32,509 bases of DNA from an uncultured Microbacteriaceae bacterium (GCA_937920245.1 CALGUV010000050.1:1-32509), one strand, 5' to 3'; positions 22,073 to 30,660 are shown, counted from the first letter of the stretch. Program-made: numbers and translations. The notes: generated from the letters alone by a model not told the origin.

Positions 22073-23026
22073 CACTTCTACTTTTCCACCGGGAAGGTAG
22101 TTCAAGCCGTTTGGAATATCTTTGGCTATCAATAGCGGCCCATCGATATCTACAAACTCAGAATGCTGACCGATTACATAGGCCGGGGCCATCGACAGCG
22201 AGGTGCCGGTCATATTTCCAACCATTATTGACTTACCGTCTTTTTGAGCAACATCAACAATCTGCAAGGCCTCGGTCAGGCCACCGCATTTATCCAGCTT
22301 TATGTTTATCACCTGGAAGTTCTTTGAGTTGGCTTCGTATTCACTGAGGTTTAGAACGCTCTCGTCCCCGCCCAAAGGTATTGGAGAAACAAAGCCGTCA
22401 AGTTCAGAGTCTTGGCCTCGAGCCAGCGGTTGCTCGATCATTTTTATGCCTAGATCGCTAAGAGCTGGAATGAACTTTATTAGCTGTTCAAATTGCCAGC
22501 CTTGATTGACATCAACAACCAAGTTTGCATCCGGCCTTGCTGCTCTTATCGCGGTTAGCTTTTCGACCGGCTCGTGGTCATCGAGCTTGATTTTTAAGTT
22601 TGAAAAATCACTTAGTTCTTTGGCCCTTGTGGCCATCTGCTCTTGCGTACCGATGCCTATGGTCGCAACGGTATTTAGTTGTTTGGGCTTTAGCCCAACC
22701 AGCTCCCAGATGCTGGCATCACTAATCTTGCATTCCAAATCCCACATCGCAGAGTCAAGCGCATTTCGGGCGCCATTGGGCGGCATAATCTCGTTGATGT
22801 CTTGACGCGTAGCGCCCTGCTCGACCCGCGGTTTTATTTCTTCTAGGTCTCGTAGCATCTTGGCTTGGTCATCGCCCAAGTAATACGCGCCAACGCCTTC
22901 GCCCCTGCCAGTAAAGCCGTCTTTTTCAAGAGTCACCCAAACCGCATTTAGCTCCAGAAATGTGTAGCCGGTGATAACAAAGGGGGAGTGCAAGGCAAAA
23001 TCCTTGCGCTCAATAGTCATCTTCAT
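22049..23026 (-). CDS. dgcA: Enolase-superfamily epimerase, N-acetyl-D-Glu racemase/dipeptide epimerase type
   Basis: 325 residues in the muconate-lactonising/dipeptide epimerase branch of the enolase superfamily. The acid-base and metal residues are in place: Lys145 and Lys147 in LKIKLDD, Asp172 in VVDVNQGW, Glu198 in MIEQPLARG, Asp221 in GGDESV and Lys243 in NIKLDKCGG. Paired with the next gene (DgcN) through a 4-base ATGA overlap, the likely role is N-acetyl-D-glutamate racemase DgcA rather than a general L-Ala-D/L-Glu epimerase. It would act on D-glutamate from peptidoglycan or the environment. Gene order dgcN-dgcA on the minus strand. Confidence 0.85.
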   Translation of the reverse strand: MKMTIERKDFALHSPFVITGYTFLELNAVWVTLEKDGFTGRGEGVGAYYLGDDQAKMLRDLEEIKPRVEQGATRQDINEIMPPNGARNALDSAMWDLECKISDASIWELVGLKPKQLNTVATIGIGTQEQMATRAKELSDFSNLKIKLDDHEPVEKLTAIRAARPDANLVVDVNQGWQFEQLIKFIPALSDLGIKMIEQPLARGQDSELDGFVSPIPLGGDESVLNLSEYEANSKNFQVINIKLDKCGGLTEALQIVDVAQKDGKSIMVGNMTGTSLSMAPAYVIGQHSEFVDIDGPLLIAKDIPNGLNYLPGGKVEVFSPTLWG

Positions 23027-24039
23027 TTTTGACCCAGAAGATTATCGATTACGTCGTCGAGTCCAGTGACCAATGGGTCCATGGTCGGCAGGTCATAGAG
23101 TGCGCTCAAGTTAGCAAGGTAGGCGGCACGCTCATGATCTGGCAGCGTGCTGGTGTTAACGCTTATTCCAACGCATCTAATTTCGGGGTTCACGCTTTTT
23201 GCTATCTCGATGGTCCGATCGATGACCGCCTGAATGCTCGGCAGTTCAAAGTCCGGCCAGCCCTTTATATGGGTGCGAAGTGCTTCGGTGCAAACCACAA
23301 AGGCATCTGGTTGCGAGCCCACCAGTAGACCGGTGCTCACCGATGAGTAGCCCGGGTGAAACAGGCTTCCCTGACCCTCGATTATGTCCCAGTGATCGGG
23401 GTGGTTGTTAGGAGAAATCATTTCTGCCGCACCCGAAAGAAAGTCGGCAACGACGGCATCAATCGGGATACCGCTTCCGGCAATCATGATGCCGGTTTGG
23501 CCAGAGGCACGGAAGTCGGCATCCACGCCACGTTCTTGCAATCTGTTGGCGATTGCTAAAGCGGTATATTTCTTGCCCAGTGCACAATCGGTGCCCACTG
23601 TCAAAAGTCTTTTTCCGGTTCGTTTTTTACCCGTTCCAACCGGGATGTCCTGTGGTGGCACTCGAACATCAATCAGCTCTGCCCCGGACTCGTTGGCTGC
23701 TGCAACCAGCGCTGGCATGTCATTCAACCTTGTGTGAACTCCTGCGACGATGTCCATTCCCGCCTTTAGGGCGGCAACCAGGGTTGGCATCCAAGCCTCT
23801 GGAATTGCACCGCCCACAGCCGATGTTCCAATGACGAGCGATTTAGCTCCGGCTTCAGCGGCACTTGCCACGCTGTGCTTGGCAAGACCTAAGTCAATTG
23901 TGCCGCCCGGAAGGCTCAGTTGGCCCATGCAGCTTTCCGGCCGCCACTTTGCAAGCCCTGCAGCGGTTTTGGCGTAGATTGGCTCAGTTTCGCTGCCAAT
24001 GAATAAGAGGTAGGGGGTGCGCAGTGTGATTGTTGTCAA
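23023..24039 (-). CDS. dgcN: DUF1611 protein, D-glutamate N-acetyltransferase DgcN family
   Basis: About 338 residues. A family N-terminus of TPYLLFIGSE type is present, then WRPESCMGQLSLPGG and a P-loop-like GTDCALGKKYTAL (about residues 149-161), and ASGQTGIMIAG. This is the DUF1611 family, which includes DgcN; in characterised systems DgcN acetylates D-Glu and DgcA then racemises it. I chose TTG 24039 because GCGAGGA lies just upstream and the family begins near TPYLLF; a GTG at 24078 would add 13 residues. The stop overlaps the dgcA start by four bases. The two form one operon, possibly with the DCC-family gene upstream. Confidence 0.85.
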   Translation of the reverse strand: MTTITLRTPYLLFIGSETEPIYAKTAAGLAKWRPESCMGQLSLPGGTIDLGLAKHSVASAAEAGAKSLVIGTSAVGGAIPEAWMPTLVAALKAGMDIVAGVHTRLNDMPALVAAANESGAELIDVRVPPQDIPVGTGKKRTGKRLLTVGTDCALGKKYTALAIANRLQERGVDADFRASGQTGIMIAGSGIPIDAVVADFLSGAAEMISPNNHPDHWDIIEGQGSLFHPGYSSVSTGLLVGSQPDAFVVCTEALRTHIKGWPDFELPSIQAVIDRTIEIAKSVNPEIRCVGISVNTSTLPDHERAAYLANLSALYDLPTMDPLVTGLDDVIDNLLGQK

Positions 24040-24111
24040 TTGATCCTCGCCGGAATAGATATCCACATAATTCTTCACTCTAACTAGGTTTGTGGCTTGA
24101 GGTTTTGCTTC

Positions 24112-24486
24112 TTAGTCTTGCGGCAGCTGGCACTCGGGGGTGCCGCCCGGCAGGCGATGCCGGTTGGCCGCAACCAAGAAGTAAATGGGCTTTGCGATGT
24201 TTCTTATAACCGGGAGCTTTAGGAACCAGCCAGCCAGAGCCCAAATGGTTTTCGATTCGATTAGTGCCTGGGCAATAGCCGCCGCCGCAACGTATCTCGT
24301 TGTCCCAGAAACGAAGTAGACCGCCTTTGAGGTGAGCTCAGAGGTGAGTCCAAGTGATTCCAGATCTAATTTTTGGTAAGGCTCAATCGGAATCTTGTGT
24401 CGGGTCATCTTGCGAAGCAGCCTGGCACTGGAGCTGCAGAAAGCGCAGTCTCCGTCAAAGATAAGAACTTGTTTGCTTGCACCCAT
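24112..24486 (-). CDS. DCC-family thiol-disulfide oxidoreductase
   Basis: 124 residues of the DUF393/DCC family. The redox motif DGDCAFC is at residues 11-17 (Asp11, Cys14, Cys17), followed by SSSARLLRK and a C-terminal segment typical of the family (LAGWFLKLPVIRNIAKPIY). Such proteins are thought to be thiol-disulfide oxidoreductases. The ATG lies six bases after TAGGCT on the minus strand. Its stop is 33-72 bases before DgcN, depending on the DgcN start. The start faces ktrB across 71 bases with back-to-back leaderless promoters. A physiological partner is unknown. Confidence 0.85.
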   Translation of the reverse strand: MGASKQVLIFDGDCAFCSSSARLLRKMTRHKIPIEPYQKLDLESLGLTSELTSKAVYFVSGTTRYVAAAAIAQALIESKTIWALAGWFLKLPVIRNIAKPIYFLVAANRHRLPGGTPECQLPQD

Positions 24487-24492
24487 GGATTA

Positions 24493-24498
24493 AGCCTA
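24493..24498 (-). promoter_or_regulatory. -10 hexamer, leaderless start (DCC gene)
   Basis: Minus-strand TAGGCT, then six bases, then ATG 24486. Divergent from the ktrB hexamer at 24546-24551. Confidence 0.6.
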
Positions 24499-24545
24499 AT
24501 GCGGTGTAATGTTTTGGGGTTGTATTGGTTTTACTACAGGAGGCG

Positions 24546-24551
24546 TAGGCT
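24546..24551 (+). promoter_or_regulatory. -10 hexamer, leaderless start (ktrB)
   Basis: TAGGCT, six bases, then GTG 24558. An AGGAGG at 24538-24543 lies 14 bases from the GTG, too far to be ideal, so the leaderless reading is preferred. Confidence 0.58.
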
Positions 24552-24557
24552 AAAAGC

Positions 24558-25925
24558 GTGAACCAATTAGGTCGCAAGCGATCCATGCACCCAACACAGA
24601 TCGTAGTTATTGCGTTCGGTGCGGCGGCAATCGCTGGCACCCTGTTGCTTTTGCTCCCGATGTCAACATCTGCCGGCAATAACACGACTCTAGTCACCGC
24701 ATTTTTCACTGCCGTTTCGGCTGTTTGTATAACCGGTTTGACCGTTGTAGACACCGCAACTCACTGGTCCGGTTTTGGGCAGTTCGTGATTTTGATTTTG
24801 ATTCAACTCGGCGGCCTTGGAATCGTCGCCTTTGCGACTTTGCTTGGTTTGCTAATTTCCGGGCGAATCAGCCTGAGAGATCGAATGAATACTTTGTCTG
24901 AGGCCAAGATTGTTGGCGCAGACAACGTTTCTAAGTTGCTCGGCCGAATTCTGTTGGTTTATTTCGGTTTTGAGCTGGTCCTGGCAACTTACCTAAGCAT
25001 CAGATTGCACTTTAGCTACGGCGAGGAAGTTCTTCGCTCAATTTGGCACGGTACTTTTCACGCAATCTCAGCTTTCAATAACGGCGGTTTTTCGCTATAC
25101 ACCGACAGCATGATGGGCTTCAGTCAGGACATGTTCTTCATCGCACCGGTGATGTTGGCTGTGATTGTTGGAGGGCTTGGGTTCCCGGTTCTAATTGAGC
25201 TTCACGAGAGACTGTGGCGCTTGCGATTGCAGCCGGGCGGAAAGGCAAGGCGCTTTAGCCTCCACACCAGGCTAACTCTCTGGATGACTATTTGCTTGAT
25301 CGGATTAGGAGCACTTTTCATCGGGCTACTTGAGTGGAATAACCCTGGAACCCTCGGGGGCTTGAACACCTGGGACAAGCTGGTCAACACTTTCTTCTCG
25401 GCTGTTATGCCGCGCTCGGGGGGCTTCAACTCGATAGACATTACCCTGATGGACCCGGCCACTTGGTTGGGCATAGACCTACTGATGGTTATCGGTGGTG
25501 GTTCAGCATCTACAGCCGGAGGCCTCAAGGTGACCACGATCGCCGTTTTGATCTTTATTGTTTACACCGAAATTCGCGGTGAGACTGCGGTGAACGTTGG
25601 AAACCGCCGGTTGCCCCGCTCGATTCAGCGTCAAGCTCTTACTTTGGTGGCTCTAAGCACGACAGCAATTTTGGGCACGACCTTACTCTTTGCGGCGACG
25701 ACTGACTTCTCACTCGACGAGATACTTTTCGATGTGGTGTCCGCTGCCGCGACGGTAGGGCTTTCGACCGGCATCACCGCTGAATTGCCGGCTTTTCACC
25801 AATTTTGGCTCGCATTTTTGATGTTTATTGGTCGGTTGGGACCGGTTGTTGTTGCGTCTGCACTTGCTCTTCGAATCACAAAGAGGCACTATGAATTACC
25901 AAAGGAAAGGCCCCTAATTGGCTAA
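24558..25925 (+). CDS. ktrB: TrkH/KtrB-type potassium channel subunit
   Basis: Membrane K+ translocating subunit of 455 residues with the fourfold MPM repeat. The four pore segments are visible as AVCITGLTV (about residue 56-64), SAFNNGGFSL, VMPRSGGFNSID and AAATVGLSTGIT, whose glycines form the selectivity filters. Length matches KtrB (about 450). The partner RCK protein overlaps the stop by eight bases and probably shares the transcript. GTG is the start, in a leaderless context. Expected function: Na+- or ATP-regulated K+ uptake together with KtrA. Confidence 0.93.
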   Translation: MNQLGRKRSMHPTQIVVIAFGAAAIAGTLLLLLPMSTSAGNNTTLVTAFFTAVSAVCITGLTVVDTATHWSGFGQFVILILIQLGGLGIVAFATLLGLLISGRISLRDRMNTLSEAKIVGADNVSKLLGRILLVYFGFELVLATYLSIRLHFSYGEEVLRSIWHGTFHAISAFNNGGFSLYTDSMMGFSQDMFFIAPVMLAVIVGGLGFPVLIELHERLWRLRLQPGGKARRFSLHTRLTLWMTICLIGLGALFIGLLEWNNPGTLGGLNTWDKLVNTFFSAVMPRSGGFNSIDITLMDPATWLGIDLLMVIGGGSASTAGGLKVTTIAVLIFIVYTEIRGETAVNVGNRRLPRSIQRQALTLVALSTTAILGTTLLFAATTDFSLDEILFDVVSAAATVGLSTGITAELPAFHQFWLAFLMFIGRLGPVVVASALALRITKRHYELPKERPLIG

Positions 25926-26598
25926 AGAGAAAGCAAAGCGACGAATTCTGCACACAAACGTCATCGTTATTGGCCTTGGTCGGTTCGGGTCTTCGTTGGC
26001 AAGAGAGCTAGTTCGAACCGGACACGAGGTTCTCGGTGTTGATACCGACGAGAAGCTGGTTCAACAAATGGCGCAGGAACTTACTCACACCGTCAGGGCC
26101 GACTGCACCGACGAAGCGGTATTGTCCGAACTTGGCATTCAGGAGTTTGACGCTGCCGTCGTGGCAATCGGAGCAGATATCGAGGCCAGCATTTTGACAA
26201 CCTCGCTGCTATTGCAGCTCGGTGTTCCAAACGTCTGGGCAAAAGCCAACTCAAAATCTCACGGTCGCATCTTGGAGCAGCTGGGTGCTCACCACGTCGT
26301 CTTCCCAGAGTTTGAGATGGGTAAGCGAGTGGCACACATGGTTTCTGGAGAGTCCCTTGACTATGTTCCAATCGACAACGATTTTGTGATGATAAAAGCC
26401 ATAGTTCCAGAGTCATTTCACAACCAAAACTTGGCGGATCTCAAAATTAGAACCAACTATGAAGTCACAGTGGTTGCGGTCACAAAGGGCGACGGTAAGT
26501 ACGCGCCAGCGTTCCCCGAAACAGTTCTTGAGTCAGGAGACCAAATAGTTGTCGCCGGCCAAGTAGAGCCTCTCAACAAATTCTGCCGGGTTATTTAG
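25918..26598 (+). CDS. ktrA: KtrA/TrkA-type RCK regulatory subunit
   Basis: Cytoplasmic gating ring subunit, 226 residues, of the KtrA size. The RCK_N nucleotide fold has VIGLGRFGSSLARE (GxGxxG at residues 19-24) and acidic VDTDE near residue 42. The RCK_C part is at about 135-226 (SLDYVPIDNDFVMIKAIVP). It binds ATP/NAD nucleotides and gates KtrB. The TTG start overlaps the ktrB stop by eight bases. An AAGGAAAGG further upstream may serve as its ribosome site. Confidence 0.93.
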   Translation: MAKEKAKRRILHTNVIVIGLGRFGSSLARELVRTGHEVLGVDTDEKLVQQMAQELTHTVRADCTDEAVLSELGIQEFDAAVVAIGADIEASILTTSLLLQLGVPNVWAKANSKSHGRILEQLGAHHVVFPEFEMGKRVAHMVSGESLDYVPIDNDFVMIKAIVPESFHNQNLADLKIRTNYEVTVVAVTKGDGKYAPAFPETVLESGDQIVVAGQVEPLNKFCRVI

Positions 26599-26605
26599 GT
26601 AGAGC

Positions 26606-26983
26606 TTGAATTCGTCAAAGGCTCTAAAGGGCTCACTATTTTGGCTTTCGTTGTTGCTGGCCATGCTGGCGAGTAACTTTTTTTACCAGACTACTTACCC
26701 ACTAATTTTCGTAGGGGCCGCACTTGCGCTTGGGCTTTCCGGGCTGACTATCTGGAGTGGTTCCAGAATCTCCGGCAGCGTCGTTCCGGTGAAGCTGATG
26801 GTGGTTGCTGGGGTTGCTGCATTCATGTATGCGCAGGCTCTTGATGTTGCCTACTCATTGGCGTTTGCACCGATGGGCAATCGTTTTGATATGCCGATTG
26901 AAGTACTAGTTTTCGGTCTTCTGTTCTGGGTGTTTGCGGTTATCGCCAGAACTTTTGTTTTTAGACCTCAGCAGCAAAAATAG
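26606..26983 (+). CDS. Integral membrane protein, unknown function
   Basis: 125 residues with four likely transmembrane helices (about 10-28, 33-50, 58-78 and 97-118). No family recognised. It starts at TTG 26606, seven bases after ktrA, and a small AGGTAGAG lies upstream. The 3' end overlaps that of the convergent copC-like gene by 78 bases. Both reading frames look coding: this one ends PQQQK after a hydrophobic helix, and the other ends with a transmembrane helix and a Lys/Glu-rich tail. Confidence 0.75.
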   Translation: MNSSKALKGSLFWLSLLLAMLASNFFYQTTYPLIFVGAALALGLSGLTIWSGSRISGSVVPVKLMVVAGVAAFMYAQALDVAYSLAFAPMGNRFDMPIEVLVFGLLFWVFAVIARTFVFRPQQQK

Positions 26984-27502
26984 TCCGACTGCGGCCAGTG
27001 GCAGTGATGCCCAGAGCAACCAATACACATACTCAGGAGTCTGAGACTCAACCACCAGAGATTCCGGATCGTAGGGGTTGGCACACTCGGTAAATAGGTA
27101 GTCCGGGTCCGCGATGTAGCCGGAATTATTTTCAACCACGAAGCTAAAGTTTCCGGAAATTGGATGTCCGTCCCCGGAGACTACTCGCCAGCCGACTTGG
27201 TAGGTTCCAGGAGTATCAATGTCGGCCCGCGCAATCGCGGTGCGTGCGTCAATTACCGCGCAGCCGTTATTTACTGGATTCTGATTTTCATCAAGAATTA
27301 CTATTTCGGAGCCTGCTGAGTTATCTAGAGATATGAGGTCATCGCTGAAGGACAGCCTTACTTCAGCGATGCCAGCTTCGAGAACCTGTCCGGACTTGGG
27401 TTCTTGATCTACAAGCTGTTCGTGGGAGGTTGCCGGAAGAGCTGTCAATGTGACCGAGGTGACTAATGCCAATATGGAGGCTGCGAACAATCTAAACTTC
27501 AT
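26906..27502 (-). CDS. CopC-domain copper-binding protein with C-terminal membrane anchor
   Basis: 198 residues. The signal peptide ends around PATS, giving an N-terminal His27 for a copper brace; the CopC domain continues with HEQLVDQEPKSGQVLE, and SGDGHPISGNFSF near its end holds the second Cu ligand region (Asp/His). A transmembrane helix (about 157-180, YVYWLLWASLPLAAVGLFLLL) anchors it, and a charged tail follows. CopC domains bind Cu(II) outside the cell. It is divergent from dacB across 22 bases. The start has TAAGCT six bases upstream on its own strand. Confidence 0.88.
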   Translation of the reverse strand: MKFRLFAASILALVTSVTLTALPATSHEQLVDQEPKSGQVLEAGIAEVRLSFSDDLISLDNSAGSEIVILDENQNPVNNGCAVIDARTAIARADIDTPGTYQVGWRVVSGDGHPISGNFSFVVENNSGYIADPDYLFTECANPYDPESLVVESQTPEYVYWLLWASLPLAAVGLFLLLRSKNKSSGDNRKHPEQKTEN

Positions 27503-27508
27503 GGGTAA

Positions 27509-27514
27509 AGCTTA
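27509..27514 (-). promoter_or_regulatory. -10 hexamer, leaderless start (copC-like)
   Basis: Minus-strand TAAGCT, then TTACCC, then ATG 27502. It overlaps the opposite-strand hexamer of dacB by two bases. Confidence 0.58.
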
Positions 27515-27518
27515 GGCA
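27513..27518 (+). promoter_or_regulatory. -10 hexamer, leaderless start (dacB)
   Basis: TAGGCA, then GGTGAG, then ATG 27525. GGTGAG is too close to the ATG to be a good ribosome site. Back-to-back with the copC-like hexamer. Confidence 0.5.
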
Positions 27519-27524
27519 GGTGAG

Positions 27525-28895
27525 ATGAAACAAGCACTAATTGGGATCGGTTCTGGTCTGGTGGCAGGCTCCTTGGCCCTCGCTCTAATGTTTTTGGGTC
27601 CGCTTAGCCAGTCCAGTCAGGAATCTGAGCCGATAGCCAGCCAAACTGCCGTTCCAGAAGCGACGATTTCTGCGAGTCCAGTTGAAAGCGAGCCAGAACC
27701 CACGGTTCCTGAAATTGTCCAGTGCTCGGTGTCGGGTTTAGAGGATGCTGCTGAAATTTTGTTGTTGCAGGCACAGGTGATTGATACTTCAACTGGCGAG
27801 ATCTTATTCGACCGCGGAAGCGGTTCGGCCGCTAGACCCGCATCGATTATGAAGCTTTTCACAGCAGCTGCGGCCCTTGAAACTCTCGGTCCGGACTATC
27901 AAGTTACGACCAGGGTCTATCAAGACATCCTGGAGCCTGGAAAAATATACCTCGTTGGAGCGGGCGACCCGACGCTTTCTAGGACAGGAATCAATCAAAA
28001 TTCGGTCTATAAAAAAGCTCCAAAACTTTCCGATCTTGCTGCCCAGATAGTCAAGGTTGTGGGCCAGGAGCCAATAACGCAAATAGTGCTTGACACTTCG
28101 TTGTACGGGGGAGCCACAGGTGAATACCAAAGCGTTTGGGACTCTCGCGGCATCACCAACGGCTACATGTCTCCGGTTTCTGCCCTTCAGGTGGACGGTG
28201 ACAGAGATAGCCCTGCCGCTAAGGAGTCTCAGCGCTCAATGGACCCGGTCACTAGGGCCGGTACTTGGTTTCAAGAGGCCCTCGGCCTAGCTGCGACAGA
28301 TGCGGTGATTACCAAGGGGCTGGCGCCGGCAGATTCAGTGCAAATTGCGGCAGTCAAATCCAGGCCAATCAGCGAGTGGATTGACTACATGTTAATTGTT
28401 AGTGACAACACCTTGGCGGAAGCACTTGCAAGATTGGTTTCTCTTGACGTCGGTTTAGATGGGACCTTTGATTCTTTGACCGAGAGCTACAATCGCGCAC
28501 TTAGGGGCACCGGGCTGAATCTTCAAGGCTTAATAATTGAGGACGGTTCAGGGTTGTCCAAGTACAACCAAGCCTCTCCTGAACAAGTAAATAATCTTCT
28601 AAAGCTCATTGACGCGGACTACGGAGACTTCGAGGTAATTCTTGAAGGAATGCCAGTATCCGGGACACCCGGATCCTTGAGCTACCGATTTGAGGATGCG
28701 GTCGGATCAATCACTGCAAAAACCGGTTGGATCAGAACCGGTTATACGCTTGCGGGCTTTCTGGACACACCGGATCAGTCGAGACTTATCTTCACCGTGT
28801 ACAACTTGGGCGACGTGACAGCTAGCAACCGTGAGGCCATGGATGATTTAGTAATGGGCTTTTATGATTGTGGCTCAACGCTGGTGAATAGATAG
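27525..28895 (+). CDS. dacB: D-alanyl-D-alanine carboxypeptidase/endopeptidase, PBP4 (S13)
   Basis: Cell-wall remodelling enzyme of 456 residues acting outside the membrane. An N-terminal signal-anchor helix (about 4-25) and a Ser/Glu-rich linker precede the penicillin-binding domain. Active-site motifs are Ser107-x-x-Lys110 in PASIMK, Ser293-Asp-Asn295 in IVSDNTLAEA, and Lys399-Thr-Gly in TAKTGWI. Domain order and the large insert between the SxxK and SxN motifs fit PBP4/DacB of family S13. Cleaves D-Ala-D-Ala stems and/or cross-bridges. Divergent from the CopC-like gene. Confidence 0.94.
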   Translation: MKQALIGIGSGLVAGSLALALMFLGPLSQSSQESEPIASQTAVPEATISASPVESEPEPTVPEIVQCSVSGLEDAAEILLLQAQVIDTSTGEILFDRGSGSAARPASIMKLFTAAAALETLGPDYQVTTRVYQDILEPGKIYLVGAGDPTLSRTGINQNSVYKKAPKLSDLAAQIVKVVGQEPITQIVLDTSLYGGATGEYQSVWDSRGITNGYMSPVSALQVDGDRDSPAAKESQRSMDPVTRAGTWFQEALGLAATDAVITKGLAPADSVQIAAVKSRPISEWIDYMLIVSDNTLAEALARLVSLDVGLDGTFDSLTESYNRALRGTGLNLQGLIIEDGSGLSKYNQASPEQVNNLLKLIDADYGDFEVILEGMPVSGTPGSLSYRFEDAVGSITAKTGWIRTGYTLAGFLDTPDQSRLIFTVYNLGDVTASNREAMDDLVMGFYDCGSTLVNR

Positions 28896-28930
28896 CCGGG
28901 AAGAATAAGAATGGGCAACAAGGAAGCAAG

Positions 28931-29524
28931 ATGACTAAAGCATTATTGGTAATCGACGTTCAAGTTGATTTTTGCGAGGGCGGTGTATTGGCCTGTGCCG
29001 GAGGGGCAGTAACGGCCAAGCGCATTACCGAACACCTAGAAAGCAATAAAGGCGCTTACGACTATGTAATTGCCTCAAGGGATTGGCACAAAGCCAACGA
29101 TGCAAACGGTGGCCACTTTGCCGCAAAAGACGAATCTCCCGATTTCAAAACCAGCTGGCCGGAACACTGTGTTGAAAATCAACCGGGTAGCCAGTACCAC
29201 GCGAACCTAGATACCAGTCTTATCGACATCCACATAAAAAAAGGCCAAGGAGCAAACGGTTACTCAATCTTCGAAGGTGTCGATGATTCCGGCACCAGCT
29301 TCCCTGATCTGGTAACTGAGCTTCAGATTACCCAGGTCGATGTTGTGGGGATAGCCACCGACTACTGTGTGCTGGCGTCCTCGATGGATGCAAAGAAATT
29401 TGGGCTAGCAGTAAGGGTCATTACCGGCCTAACCGCTGGGGTCTCTCAAGGCTCCACTGAAAATGCGATCGATGACATGGTCGATGAGGGAATCGAAGTA
29501 ACTCCCGTCTACGAAGCAAATTAG
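28931..29524 (+). CDS. pncA: Nicotinamidase
   Basis: Hydrolyses nicotinamide to nicotinate for NAD+ recycling. 197 residues with the catalytic triad Asp9, Lys104 (KKGQ) and Cys146 (ATDYCV), and metal ligands Asp51, His53 and His62 (SRDWHKANDANGGH). Isochorismatase-like fold. AAGGA precedes the ATG with good spacing. The stop overlaps that of galK by three bases (convergent). Confidence 0.95.
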   Translation: MTKALLVIDVQVDFCEGGVLACAGGAVTAKRITEHLESNKGAYDYVIASRDWHKANDANGGHFAAKDESPDFKTSWPEHCVENQPGSQYHANLDTSLIDIHIKKGQGANGYSIFEGVDDSGTSFPDLVTELQITQVDVVGIATDYCVLASSMDAKKFGLAVRVITGLTAGVSQGSTENAIDDMVDEGIEVTPVYEAN

Positions 29525-30660
29525 CTTTCTCTGGTTGCTCCGGCGCTCGCGGAGACCGTAAATACGTTTGGTGGGCCAAATCCGGCTTGAGCAAATGCAG
29601 CCGTGACAGCCGATTCTAGGCTGGGTAATAGGTCTTTATTGATGACTGCAATCGCAGCACCTCCAAAGCCGCCACCGGTCATTCTGGAGGCGATTGCGCC
29701 AGTTTTTACGGCAGTTTCGACCGCCAGGTCTAGTTCCGGGATAGAAATCTCAAAATCATCGCGCATTGAGACGTGGCTGGCTTCAAAAATTGGGCCGATC
29801 TTGTTCATTTGGCCGGCTTTAAGGGCCGCAACCGTTGCTAGCACTCGGTCGTTCTCGGTGACGATGTGCCGGACGCGGCGAAAGGTGAGATCGTCGAGCT
29901 TTGATTTTGCAACTTCAAGGTCAGCCTGTCCAAGTTCACGCAGGGAACTAACGCCCATAATGAGCGCACCTTTCTCGCAGGAATCTCTTCTAGACCGGTA
30001 GCCACCGTCGGAGTGACGATGTGAGACCTGGGTGTCGATTACTGCCACAACTAAGTTCTGAGCCTCAAGCCCCAGCTCAACAATTTTGGTTTCAAGACTC
30101 AGGCAGTCGATCAAAACCGCAGCATCGGTCGAGGCCAGCATCGATGCTGTCTGATCCATGATTCCGGTCGGAGCACCCACTACTTCGTTTTCGGCTCGCT
30201 GACCGATTAGGGCTAGCTCCTTTTTGCTGTGGCCCAAGTCCCAAAGTTCGTTTAGGGCAATGGCTACGGAGCACTCCACTGCGGCAGAAGACGAAAGACC
30301 CGCTCCAATCGGAACATCTGAATCCAAGTAGAGATCAAAGCCAGCATCAAGACCCGCGCGCATTACCCACGCCACTCCAAGAGGATATAGCGCCCAGTCG
30401 AGATCTTGCGGCTCGGCGTCTCTGAGTTCAAATTCGACGATGCCTTCGGTAAAGGAAGTTCCGATTCTGATCAGGGAGTCATCCCGCTTGGACATGGCCG
30501 CATAGGTTCTCTTGTTGATTCCAAAGGGAAGAACAAACCCATTGTTGTAATCGGTGTGTTCGCCGATTAGGTTGGCACGCCCCGGTGCTGACCAGACACC
30601 ACTTGGCAAGTAACCAAACTGTTTTTCAAAGCCCGTTGTTGTTTGCTTCGTCAGGTTCAC
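29521..30660 (-). CDS. galK: Galactokinase
   Basis: Phosphorylates D-galactose to galactose-1-phosphate in the Leloir pathway; GHMP kinase, 379 residues. Substrate signature GRANLIGEHTDYNNGFVLP at about residues 28-45, ATP-binding GAGLSSSAAVE at about 119-129, and motif 3 TGGGFGGAAIA near 330. The start GTG overlaps the galT stop by four bases (GTGA), so galT-galK are coupled on the minus strand. Confidence 0.96.
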   Translation of the reverse strand: MNLTKQTTTGFEKQFGYLPSGVWSAPGRANLIGEHTDYNNGFVLPFGINKRTYAAMSKRDDSLIRIGTSFTEGIVEFELRDAEPQDLDWALYPLGVAWVMRAGLDAGFDLYLDSDVPIGAGLSSSAAVECSVAIALNELWDLGHSKKELALIGQRAENEVVGAPTGIMDQTASMLASTDAAVLIDCLSLETKIVELGLEAQNLVVAVIDTQVSHRHSDGGYRSRRDSCEKGALIMGVSSLRELGQADLEVAKSKLDDLTFRRVRHIVTENDRVLATVAALKAGQMNKIGPIFEASHVSMRDDFEISIPELDLAVETAVKTGAIASRMTGGGFGGAAIAVINKDLLPSLESAVTAAFAQAGFGPPNVFTVSASAGATRES

